This document shows, piece after piece, positions 1 to 28,000 of a DNA stretch of 64,000 nt. The notes beneath the pieces are model-generated. The model searched no databases. It was given only the letters and a program-made list of their open reading frames with translations, and was not told where the DNA came from. Both the position numbers and the translations under genes were made by a program. The stretch is from Sulfidibacter corallicola (lineage in GTDB: Bacteria > Acidobacteriota > Holophagae > Acanthopleuribacterales > Acanthopleuribacteraceae), in contig NZ_CP071793.1 of assembly GCF_017498545.1 (NCBI RefSeq), positions 8,302,256 to 8,366,255 on the forward strand. Reading direction: 5' to 3'. How positions within the stretch are numbered: position 1 is the stretch's first letter; each line of letters begins with the position of its first letter.

Positions 1-15803
<15,803 letters not shown>

Positions 15804-15854
15804 GACTTCACATCCTTCAAAAAACGAGCGGTGCTCGGCAGCGCGGAGCGCGCA

Positions 15855-18800
15855 TTAAAAGTCCAGCTCGAAATCGAGCTCGTCCGAGATCGGCGACTGC
15901 ACTCGCGCAACCTGGATCAGTTGGGTGACCGGCGCCTCGGGATCTTCGACGATCCGGCTCAGCAGTTCGAGGTGGGCGCGCATGAAACCCTCGGCCGTGG
16001 TTTCCGAGAACAGCGCGGTACGGTACTCCAGGTCCAACAACCAGCCGTCCGCCGCGGTTTCGAGCGTCCAGGTCAGGTCGAACTTGGCGCCGCCGGTCGG
16101 CAACTCGATCGGCTTGGCACGGACCTCCGATCGTTCCGGCATGGCGACCTGGCCGTCCTGGTTCTGGAAGACCAGCATCACGTCGAAAAAGGGCGAGCGG
16201 CCGGGCTCGGCGGTTTCCCCGCGATCTTCGACCATTTGATCGAAGGGGTAGAGCTGGTGATCGAGGGCGCCCAGGACGTCGCGGTGCACGCGACGGAGCA
16301 GGCCGGTCAGCGATTCCTCACCGTCGAGTGCGATGCGCAAGGGCAGGGTGTTGACAAAGAATCCGACCAGGTCCTCGAGGTCCAGCCGCGGGCGTCCGGC
16401 GACGGGTGCGCCCACGGAGATCCGCATCTGGCCGCTGAGGCGGGCCATTGTCAGCGCGAGCAGGGTCAGGTGGAAGGAGAAATCGGATACCCCCAGCGTG
16501 CGTGCGCGGGTCTGAAACGCTTCGATCCAAGCCGGATCCAGCGCGGCGCGCACGTGGCCGCCTGCGAAGTCGGGTTGAGCCGTCCGCGGTCGATCTTGCG
16601 GGAGCTGGAGTACCGGCCACGCTTCGTCCAGGTAGGCGTTCCAGAAGCGCCAGAGATCGGCCCGTGGCCCCTCTTTCGCGCGCAGCCAGTTCGCGTAGTC
16701 CTCGTAACGGAGTTGTTGCGTGGCGATAGGACTCTGCGAATCGCCACTTTCCCGCCCCAAGAGATACTTCCAGAAATCCCGTTGGAGTTGCTCCATCGAC
16801 CATCCGTCGACCACCAGGTGGTGGGCGCACAGCCAGAGTGCCACGACGCGGTTTTCCTCGTGGAGGATCAAGGCGCGCAGCAGCGGTGCCCGCGTAAGCT
16901 GGAACGGCTCGGTGGCCCAAGACAGCGCGCGTTCGCGGCGCCACTGGGCACGATGGCCCAGCGTGATCGGCGCATCGACCCGGTCGACCACGTGGGCGCG
17001 CGGCAAACCCTTCCGGGTCACGAACCGGGTGCGCAGGGCGCGGTGGCGATCGACCAGGTGCTGGATGGCATCGGCGACCCATTCGGCGTCGAGCGTACCT
17101 TCGAGTTCGAAGGCGGCCGTGACGTGATAGGCCGCAACCAATTGCCGGGTCTGGCTCAGCAGCCAAAGCCGTTCCTGCTGTGGGCTCAGCGCGTAGTCGT
17201 CTTGGTCCGGGAGCCTGGGGATGGGCGCCTCGGTGGCGTTCTCATCCGTTGAAAGCGTTTCGACCAGGGCCGCGAAATCTTCCAGGGCCGGTGTCTCGAA
17301 CAGGACGCGTGGCGTCACTGTCCGGGCGCAGCGCTGTTGGATGCGACGGCACACCCGCAGGGCGCTCAGCGAGTGCCCGCCCAGCTCGAAGAAATGGCTC
17401 TTCTGCCCAGGGACGTGGCGCAGGTTCAGGATCTCCCGCCAGATGGCCGCGATCTCGATCTCCATCGGCGTCTGGGGAGGCCGCTGCGCTTCGGTCGTCG
17501 CGAAGGGATCGGGCAGGGCGGCCCTGTCGATTTTTCCGCTGGGCGTTCGCGGGAACTGGGCCAGCCAGTGAATGCGGTTGGGAATCATGTAGCTGGGCAG
17601 GGTCTCTCGCAGAACCTGTCGGGGATCGGGACCTTCGTCGCGGCCGATCAGATAGGCGACCAGGGTGCCATTGCCGTGGGCGTCCTTCGCCACGAGGACC
17701 ATGGCCTCCGACACGCCGTCGATAGTCAGTAGGGCCGCCTCGATCTCGCCGCACTCGATGCGGTAGCCGCGGACCTTGACCTGATGGTCCGCGCGGCCCA
17801 GGTAGATCAGGCGCCCGTCGTTGGCGCGCCGGGCCCGGTCGCCCGAGTGGTAGATGGTTACGTCTTCGCGCGCCGGGTGCGGGGTGAACCGCGTCATGCT
17901 CAGCTTGCGCTGGTTGAGGTAGCCACGCGCCACGCCCAGGCCGCTGACGCAGATCTCGCCCGCGGCGCCGTCCGGTACCCATTCGCCGTTCGGACCCAGC
18001 AGGGAAATGGCCAGGTGCGGAAGCGCGTTGCCGATGTCGCTGAGACCGGAGGCCAGGGCCGCCCCGTCCAGCTCGCGGAAGGTCACGTGCACGCAGGTTT
18101 CGGTGATGCCGTACATGTTGATCAGGCGGCAGTCGGGATGGTTCGCCGCGAAGCCCTGCAGCGTCACGGGGTTCAGGGCCTCGCCGCCGAAGATGACGGC
18201 GCGCAGATTCGGAAGGGTCTGTGAAAAAACCACTTCTTCCGCGCACAGGGCGGCGAAGGCGCTGGGGATCTGGTTCAGGATGGTCACGCGCTCCCGGCGA
18301 AGCAGCGCGGCGAATGCGCCTGCATCGCGGGCGGTTTCGGAGGGAACCACGACCAGGGTTCCTCCGTGCAAGAGGGCGCCGAAGATCTCCCAGACGGAGA
18401 AATCGAACGAAACGCTGTGGAACAGCGTCCAAACGTCTTGCGAACCGAATTGGAAATGGGGTTGGGCGTGATCCAGCAGGCTCGACACCTGGCTGTCGCG
18501 GATCGGCACGCCCTTGGGTTTCCCGGTCGAACCCGAGGTGTAGATGATGTAGGCCTCGCCATCTTGGCGTTCCGGCATCTCGTGGTCTTCGGGCACTTCC
18601 TCGATCGCTTCCGACCAAGCGAGGCGCGGCAGTTTGCCGAGCGCTTCGTTCTCGGAATCGTCACCGATCCAGGCGGTCAGTCGCGCGTCCTTGGCGAAGA
18701 AGGCCAACCGCTCGGCGGGGTAGTCCGGGTCCAGCGGTACGTAGGCGGCGCCGGCGCGCAAAATACCCAGCATGGCGATGACCATTTCGCCGCGACGCCT

Positions 18801-19039
18801 GAAATGAAGGCCGACGCGCGGCCCGGGCCGGCCGCACACGTGGTTGCAGACGCATTTGCGCCGACCGACGCCGCAGCGGGTGGACAGTTGGCTGGCGATG
18901 CGCCGGCTGAGCCGGTCGATGTCGCCGTAGGTCCAGCGGCGGTCCCCATCGACGAGGGCGACGTGGTCCCGGTTTCGGGAGGCGATGGATTCGAAACGGG
19001 CAATCAGCGTGTCTTTGGGCGGTTCGAGCTGGGCGACGC
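15855..19039 (-). other. NRPS-2 module 5: A(Thr) - T - C plus C-terminal acidic tail
   Basis: The A domain (about 18990-17510) reads D-F-W-N-I-G-M-V-H-K, the threonine signature. A 12-residue Cys-rich stretch (RKCVCNHVCGRP, about 18822-18860) interrupts the A2 region just before GPRVGLHF. The T domain has FFELGGHSLSAL near 17380; the terminal C domain has HHLVVDGWS near 16810. The subunit ends in DELDFELDF. Confidence 0.83.
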
Positions 19040-22000
19040 GCTGCAGATTGGCGAGTTCCTCGGCCTTGCGCGCCGGTGACAACATGTCGTAATCGGCGAT
19101 CGTCCGCGATGGATCGGCCGCCACCTGTTCCAGCAGGGAGGCGAAGCGTCTCAGCCAGCGGGTCATCGTTTCGGCCTCGAACAGCGCGGTCGCGTACTCG
19201 ACGCTCAACCTCAGACCGGAGGGGGTCGGGGAGAAGTGGAAGGCCAGGTCGAACTTGGCCTGGGCCGTATCCAGCTCCTCGGCTGCGACCTCGATGCCGT
19301 CCGGCCCCAAGGCCGCCCAACCCGGACCGGCTTCCGTGTTTTGCAGGACCATGACCACCTGAAGCGGGGGAAGCGCCACGGGCGAGGCGGACATTTCGGT
19401 TGGGGAGGCGTTCTGGTCTTCCATCTCCTGGCTAGGGGCCAGGTCGGCGTACTCGAACGCGTCCAACGCATGTGTTCGGACCGCGTCCAACAGTGCTGCA
19501 AACGATTGATCACCCTGGACTTGGGCACGAAGCGGCAGAGTCTGGACGAACATGCCGATCATGGACTCCCATTCCGGTCGGTTCCGGCCTGCGTGGACCG
19601 TGCCCATCATGAGATCGTCGTTCCCGGTGTAGCGATAGAGGAAGGCGAAGGTGGCGGCCAACAGTGTTTGGAACTGCGTCGTGCCCTGGGCGCGTCCGAG
19701 TTCCGTCAAACGGTGATGGAGTTCGGCACTCAACTCGATCTGGCAGGTGGCGCCGGTACGATCCGGGATCGCGTTGGCGGATGGATCGGGGTAGGGCCGA
19801 TCGGTTGGTAAGTCGAGTTTATCGGGCGGATCGGCCAGCGTGTTTCGCCACCATGCCGCCGCATCGCGACCTGCGTCGCTCTGCCTGCGGGCGTGCTGGT
19901 GGGCGGCGTAGTCCCTGAAGCGCCATGCCGGGGGTGGCGCGGGACGTCCTCCCGAAGACAGGTCGCGGTAGGCGGCCAGCCAATCGCTCAGCAGCAGGTC
20001 CAGCGACCAGGCGTCGGCGATCAGGTGGTGCAGCGTGACCAGGAGCAGGTGGTCCGCCTCGTCCAGAATCAGGAGCCGGGCGCGGAACAGCGGGGCCTGT
20101 GTCAAATCGAAGGGTTTGCCCGCTTCCTCCTCTGAGATCGCACGGGCGCGCAACTCGGCATCGTCGGCATCGCGCAGGTCCTCGACGCGCCAGGGCAGGA
20201 CGACCGAGGGGGCGACGACCATGGCCGCCTCACCATGCACGTCGACGAAGCCCGTCCGCAGCGATTCCTGGTTGGCGGCGACCCGCGCCAGTGCGGTCGC
20301 CAAGCGGTCCCCGTCCAGTGGGCCGCGGAGCCGGTAGGCGCCCGCGAGCAGGTAGGCGGTCGAAGGGTCCTGAAGCCGCTCGTGCTGCCAGATGGCCTGT
20401 TGCGAGGGCGTGGCCGGGTAGTGTGCCGCTTCGGCAACCCGTTCGATGGGGGTGACATCGATTGCCTGGGCGGCATCGATCAGGGCGGCCTGTTCGGCGA
20501 GGGTCGGGTTCAGGAAGAGATCGGCCAGGCTCGGTGCGGCGGCGAAGTGCTCGCGCAAGCGGCCCAACAGCCGCACCGCTTTCAGCGAGTTGCCGCCGCG
20601 CTCGAAGAAGTGCGCCTGCGGTGCCTGGGCATCGGGCACACCGACTTCGCCCCAAAGCGCCGCGAGCTCGTGTTCCCGATCGCTCAGGGTTGCCGCTTCG
20701 GCTTCCGGTTCGCTCGCCGGATTGGGTATGGCGGCCAGGGCGGCGCGGTCGATTTTCCCGCTGGTGTTGAGCGGCATTTCGGTGACGGCGACCCAGCGCT
20801 GCGGCACCATGTAACTGGGCAGCAGGCGAGTCAGTGGTTGACGCAGTTCGGCAGCCGAGTGGCGCTCGTAACCTTCGCTCAGCGCGATGTAGGCGGTCAA
20901 CACGGTGTCGGGTGCCGTGCCCTGCAGCAAAACCGCGGCTTGCGCGACCTCTGCTTGGCTTGTGAGGATGGCTTCGATCTCGCCAGGCTCGATGCGGTGG
21001 CCCTTGTGTTTGATTTGGTGATCGCGGCGGCCCAAAACGACCAGGTTCCCGCCGCCATCGCGGTAGCCCAGGTCGCCGGTGCGGTAGAGGCGGCCCAGCT
21101 CGGGGATCTGGGGCGAAACCGCGAATGCCGTTTCGGTCAAATCGGGGCGGTCGTGGTAGCCCTCGGCGAGGCCGGCACCCCCGATTGCGATCTCACCGCG
21201 TATCCCGGCCGGTAGGCCGCGTCCGCGGTCGTCCAGCAGATGGATGTGGGTATGGTCGATCGGCCCACCCACGTGGATACGGGACTCTTCTCCAGTAATC
21301 CGGGTGCAGGCCGACCACACGGTCGTTTCCGTCGGACCGTACATGTTCCACAAGACTTTCACATGTCGCGCCAGGATCCGGGCCAACGGCATGGGCAGGG
21401 CTTCCCCGCCGCACAGGACACGTAAGCCATGATAACCGCGCCAACCCGCTTCCAACAGTAACGCCAGATTGGCCGGCGTGCTTTGGAGCAGCGTGACGCC
21501 GCGCATTTCGAGTATGGCGGGATCGGCCAGCAGCTCTTCCCGGGTCGTGATCTCGACACGGGCACCGACGAAGGCCGGCAGCCACCATTCAAGCACGGAA
21601 ATGTCGAAGGAAACCGGCGTGACGGCCGCGACCAGGTCGGATTCCGCCAAGCCTGGCTGGTGGGCCATGGATTGCAGGAAGTTGAAGAGCGCCGCGTGGC
21701 CGATGCGCACGCCTTTGGGGCGGCCCGTCGAGCCGGAGGTGTGGATCAGGTAGGCGAGCGCTTCTGGATCGCGGGGGACTTGCGGCAGGGATACGCCTGC
21801 CTGGGCAGGCAGGTCCTCGTAGCTCAGGATCGCACAGGGTGCTTTGTCGGGTCGGGTCTCTTCGGTGCAGACCAGGAGGTCGGCGCCACTGTCGGCCAGC
21901 AATAGCTCGCGGCGGGCGTCCGGCAGGTCGGACGTCAAGGGTTGGTAGGCCGCACCGCAGCGCCAGATGGCCAGCATCACCACGGCGAGGCGTGCGTCGC

Positions 22001-25000
22001 GCGGCATGGCCACCGCGACGATGGGATCGGTCGCTTCGGCCAGCATGGGCGTCAGTCGGGTCGCCAAGCGTTCGGCCGCCGCGACCCAGTCGCCGTAACT
22101 CAGGGTTTGATCGCCGCGTTGCAGGGCGATGCGGTTCGGCTCACGGCCGGCCCGATCGAGAATGCGGGTGAGTGGCGTTTCGTGCCGTGGAAGCGAGCGA
22201 GCCGCTGCATCGGTTTGCGGGGCGGGCGGGGCGCAGGCGGGTGCATCGATCAGTGGCGGATCGACCAAATGGGCTTGGGGCGCGGCCAACCACGCTTCCA
22301 TCAGTGCGGCCCAGCGGGCCGCAAAGGTTTCGACGGTCGCCTGATCGAACAGGTCCGCGTCGTATTCGAGGTACAGAACCCATCGATCCGTTTCCCGACC
22401 GAACTGGAAACTCAAATCGAATTGGCTGGTGCGGTAGTCGGCCGGCTCCATCGACCAACCGGGCGGCAGCTCGCCGTCCTTGCTGAACATCGAAACCAGC
22501 ACGTCGAACAGCGGCGAGCGACTGGGGTCGCGCGGTGGATTGACCCGCTCCACCAACTCGGCGAACCCGACGCTACCGTGTGCCTGTGCACCCTCCAATT
22601 CCGCGGCCACGTGCTTGGCAAGTGCGGCGAAGCCGGCCTCCGGATCGATCTGGAGGCGCAGTGCCAGCGTGTTGACGAAAAGCCCCACGATGCCTTCCCA
22701 CTCCTCGCGGTCGCGGCCGGAGACCGGCGAACCGAAGGTGATGTCCGTCTGGCCGCTGTGGCGATGGGCCCAGCCGTACACGCCGGCCATCAGTACCGCG
22801 AACGGGGTGACGGCCTGGGACTCGGCGAAATGGACGAGGGCTTTCCACAGGGCCGGCTCGATGGGGAACGCCAATTGGTCGCCGCGGTAGGCGCGCCGGT
22901 TCGGGCGGGGCCGGTCCGTGACCAGGGCCAACGGTGCGGGCGGGGCGGGGAAGCGTTCGAGCCACCAGGCCAGGTCGCGGTCGCGATTTCGGGTTCGGGC
23001 TTGGCTCGTGTGATGGGCGTAATCGGCGAATTGCCGGGTCAGCGGCGGCAAGGGCGCTTGTGCGCCGCACTCTGCCCGATAGAGGTACCACCAGTCGGCG
23101 AGTAGCACGCCCATCGACCAACCGTCCGCGATCGTATGGTGCAGGTTGAAACCGAGCACCCATTCACCGGCGGCCGCGCGGATCAACAAGACGCGCACAA
23201 GCGGGCCGGTGGTCAGATCGAAGGCTCCGTGCATCAGGTTTTGGATGATCTCGCCGGTTTTGGTCCCGACGTCCGGATCTTCACACAAATCTATTGTCTC
23301 GAGATGAATGGCCGTGCTCGCCGTTCGAACGTAGGGGCCGCTGTCCGTAGATTCGAAGCGCGAGCCCAACAGTGGATGGCGCTGGCAGAGGGTCTGGAAG
23401 GCGCGCTCGAATGCCGCCTCATCCAGATCGCCCCGGAAGCGATAGGTCGCCGGCAGGTGGTAGGCTCGCGAGGCTTCCTCGAATTGGCTGAGCACCCAAA
23501 GCCGCTCCTGGTCCGCGGTGGCCTTGAAGTAATCGGTGTTCGGTGCGGATTCCAGGGCCGGTTCCGCATCTTCTGCCGCGGTTGCCGGCAGCGCCGACTC
23601 GATCTGGGCGGCGAGGGTTTCGATGGTCGGGTAGGCGATCAGGGTGCGGATGCCCAATTTGCGGCCGAACACGCGCTGGATGCGCAGCGCCACCTGGGTC
23701 AGCTCCAGGCTGTGGCCGCCGACTTCGGTGAAGTGGTCGTCGACACCGATGTCCTCGCGCTGAAGCACCTCGCACCAGATGTCGCGCAGTTTCGTTTCCA
23801 CATCGCTGGCAGGTTGCTTGACGGCGCCCGCCGTGGTGTTGGCGGGTTCGGGCTCCAATCGGTCCAATGCCTTGCGGTCCAACTTGCCGTTGGGATCGCG
23901 GGGCAGCTCGTCGAGGAAGAACCACAGGGTGGGCACCATCGCTTCGCTGACCTTGCGGCTCAGCCATCCGCGCAACTGGTCGGGGCGCACACCGGCGGAT
24001 TCGGTGGAGCCCTCGTCCCTGCGAACCAGGTAGGCCGCCAGTTGGGTCTTGCCCTTGGCTTGGCGCGGGGCGACGGCGGCAGCTCGGATCTTCGGATGGC
24101 TCGTCAAGTGGGCTTCGATCTCGCCGGGCTCGATGCGGATGCCGCGAATCTTGACCTGGTGGTCGGCGCGGCCGTGGTAGATCAGCAGCTCGTTGGACAG
24201 GCAGCGGGCCAGATCGCCGGTGCGGTAACGGCGGTGGCCGGTCCCGTCGACGACGAACCGCTCGGCGGTCAATTGCGGCTTGCGCCAGTAGCCGGGGGTG
24301 ACTCCGGGCCCGGCGATGTGGATCTCGCCCACGCAACCCTTGGGTACCACGTTGCCGTGTCGATCGCGCAGGCTGATTTCGACTCCTGGCAGCGGCCGCC
24401 CGATGCAGGATTCACCGATGCCTTCTGCGGCTTCCGCACGCACGTCGAGCGTAGTGCAGATGATGGTGGTTTCGGTGGGGCCGTAGAACTCCAGCACTCG
24501 GGCTCCCGGGAAGGCCTGTTCGGCGCGGTCCAGAAGCTCCGCGGGGACGCGGTCGCCCCCGGTGAACACCCAACGCAGATTGTCCAGGGTTCGGTCCGGT
24601 CCCAGGTGGTTCAGGATTTGGTCCAGCAGAACGGGCACCGCGTGGAAGGCCGTCATGCGTGCAAGGGCCGCGACCAGGTTGTCCAGGTCGAGCAGATCCT
24701 CACGGGTCAGGACTTCCAGGGCCGCACCGCGTGTCAGCGGCAGGAGCAGCTCGAACAACGAGATGTCGAACGCGTGGGAAGCCAACCACGCCATGCGCGG
24801 TTCCGGGCCGTTCTCGATGGTGAGCGCGGCGGTGGCCGCACCCAGGGTGTGCCCGAAGTTGGCGTGGCTGACGGCGACGCCCTTGGGGACGCCGGTCGAG
24901 CCGGAGGTGAACATCAGGTAGGCGGTGTTTTCGGGGTTCGGTTCGCGCCAGGGGAGCGGTTCCAGTGCGGCCGCGGCAGCCCACCAATCGTCGAGGCTGG

Positions 25001-28000
25001 TCACCCGGCGGCTGGGGCTCTGAACTCGGGGGAGCCAGGCGTCGTCTGCCAGCACGTGACGGGGCCCGGCCTCGCGCAGGAGCAGGCGAACCCGATCCTC
25101 GGGATAATCGGGATCGATGGGAAGGTAGATCGCGCCGCTGCGCAGGAGCGCCAGGATGGCGGCGGGCAGGCGGGCGTCGCGCGGGGCGAGCAGGGCCACC
25201 GGTTGGCCCGGTTTGAAGCGCGGAAGGCGGGTCAGGGCACGTGCCAAGCGCCCGGAAAATTGATCCAACTCGGCGTAACTCCAGCTTTCACGGCGGAAAT
25301 GCAGCGCCGGGCGATCGGGGTACCGTTCGGCTGTCGCGATAAAGGCGCCGATCGGACTGACGGGCTCGTGCAAATCCTTCTCTCCGGCTTCCGAGAGGGG
25401 CGCGCGTAGGGTGGAGAGCTCTTCGGGGGGAGCCAGTGCCAAGGTCCGGTGGTCGGGCCGGTCGGCCGTGGCCATGTGGTCCAGAATGCGGATCAGGCGA
25501 CCGCCGAACCGGTGCGCGGTTTCGGGATCGAACAGGTCGCTGTTGTACTCGATCGAGAACTGCCAGATGTCCCCGGCGCGAAGGAAGTCGAAGCTCAGGT
25601 CCAGTTTGGCCGTGTCGAAATCGGTCTCCACGGTGCCGACGGTCAGGTCTCCCAGTCGCTCGGACAGGTGGCGTTCCTGTTCGACCAGCGAGAGCATGAC
25701 GTCGTAGAGCGGTGAGCGACTAGGGTCCGGTGCGTGAGCCAGGTCGGCGACCAGTTGATCGAAGGGATAGGCGCCGTGCTCGAAGGCCGCCAGCGCGGTC
25801 TGGCGAACGCTCGCCAACAGGTCGTCGAACGAGGTGTCGTCGTCGAACCGGGTGCGCAGGGCCAGGCTGTTGATGAACAGGCCGATGTGGTTGTCCAGGT
25901 CGGGATGGGGTCGCCCGGCGGCCGGCGTACCCACGACCAGGTCGGTCTGGCCGGTGAGCCGGTAGAGCAAGATCTTGAGCCCACAAAGCAAGCCGATGAA
26001 CGGGGTGACGCGGCGGTCGCGACAGAAGCCTTCGAAGCGGTCCATCAGGTTGGCGGGCAGCGGAATGGCGACACTGCTACCGCGATAGGTTTTCAAGGGA
26101 GGCCTGGGTCGGTCGGTGGGCAGTTCCAGGCGGGCCGCCTCGTCCGCGAACTGGGTCTGCCAAAAGTCCCGTTGCCGCTGGCCGATGTCGCCCGACATGA
26201 CCGCTTCGAACCACACCGCGAAATCGCGGTACTGGAAGGGCAGAGGCGGCAGGCCTACCTCGGTTCCCTGGCCGAGCGCGGTGTAGGCGGCGCCGATGTC
26301 GCGGAACAGGATGTCCATGGACCAGCCGTCGGCGATGATGTGGTGCAGCGTGAACAGCAGCAGGTGTTTTTGTTCGGCCAGCACCAGCAACGTCACGCGG
26401 AACAGCGGCGCCTGGCCGAGATCGAAGGCGCGGTTGGCTTCGGCGTAGGCGTGCTCGCGTGCGGCGGCCATGGGATCGGCCGCGTCGGAGAGATCGATTC
26501 GCGGCAGGTCGACGACGACCTGGGGGACCACCATCTGGCGGGGTGCGTCCGCGACCGTGACGATCCCGGTTCGCAGGCTTTCGTGGCGGGCGACGGTGGC
26601 GTTGATGGCGCCTTGGAGGCGCGCCACGTCCAGCGGGCCTTCGAGCGTAAAGGCGCCTGGCACGTTGTAGGCCTCCACCGCCTCCATTTGGTGAAGGATC
26701 CACAGGCGGCGTTGGCTGAACGAAACGGGATAGTGATCCGCCTCGGGCTGGGCCACGATGGGCGGTAACGCGGTCGAGACCTGGCGCTCGTCGAGCAGGT
26801 CGGCCAACGCCGCCACGCTGGAATGGGCGAAGAAGTCGCGCGGGCTGAGGTCGTAGGCCAGCTCCTGGCGGATGCGGCCCAGGCAGCGCAGCGCGAGCAG
26901 GGAGTGCCCGCCGGCCTGGAAGAAGTCGAGGTCGATGTCGTGCCGATCGGGATCGCGCTGGAGCAGGTCGGCGAAAATCGACCAGAGTGCGGCGTCCAAG
27001 TCGTGGCGCGGCCCGCGACCGCCGCCATCGGCCAGGGGCGCTTCATCCCTGAGTCGCAGCGCGGCTCGGTCGATCTTGCCGTTGACGGTCAGCGGCAATT
27101 GGTCGAGCCACTGGAATCGCGCCGGAATCATGTATTCGGGCAACTTCGCGGCCAGATGGTCGCGGAGCGCCTGCGTGTCTTGGTCTTCGGAAAGGTCCTC
27201 TCGGTTTGAGACCAGGTAGGCGCACAACCAGCTCTGGCCGGAGGCGTCGGGGCGGGCGATCACGGCCGCGGCACGTACGGTTTCGGCCGTCGACAGGGCC
27301 GCTTCGATCTCGCCGCATTCGATACGGTAGCCGCGTACCTTGACCTGGGCGTCGCCGCGGCCCAGGAAGACCACGTCTCCCGACGGCAGGACCCGGGCCA
27401 GGTCGCCGGTAGCATAGCTCCTTCCGAGTTCGGGGAGTTCGCGAAAACGCTGGGCCGTGAGATCGGCTCGCGACCAGTAGCCCTCGGCCACCGCGGCACC
27501 GCCGATGAAGAGTTCGCCGACGGCATCGGTCGGCAATGGGTTGGCTGCTCGATCCAGCACGAGCATGTGGTTGTTGGCGAGCGGGCGCCCGATGGGAACC
27601 TGGCCCGTCTCGGGCAGGTCGGCGAGGCTGCGAATCTCGAAAAAGCAGGTGTCGATGGTGGCTTCGGTGACGCCGTAGCTGTTGATTAGCCGGCACTCGG
27701 CCGGCAGCAGCTCGCGGGCGAAGCGGGCGTCGGCCGCGGACCAGGTATCGCTGCCCACGATCAACAGGCGGAATTGCGGAAGACCCAGCCGTTGTTCGGC
27801 CATCCAGTGCAGCAGCGGCATGACCAATCCGGGCGTGCCCTCGAAGAGCGTGACGCGGTGAGATGCCAGTAATTGGAAGAGGGCCGGCGGATCCAACCTC
27901 ACCTGCTCGTCGCAAATCACCAGCGTACCGCCCACGGGCAGTGTGCGAGCGAGATCGCCGGTGAACACGTCGAAGGCGAATCCGGCCACCTGGAGCGCGA

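Noticed and set aside
23136..25409. 757-codon open frame on the plus strand
   Set aside because: Antisense shadow of NRPS-2 module 3.
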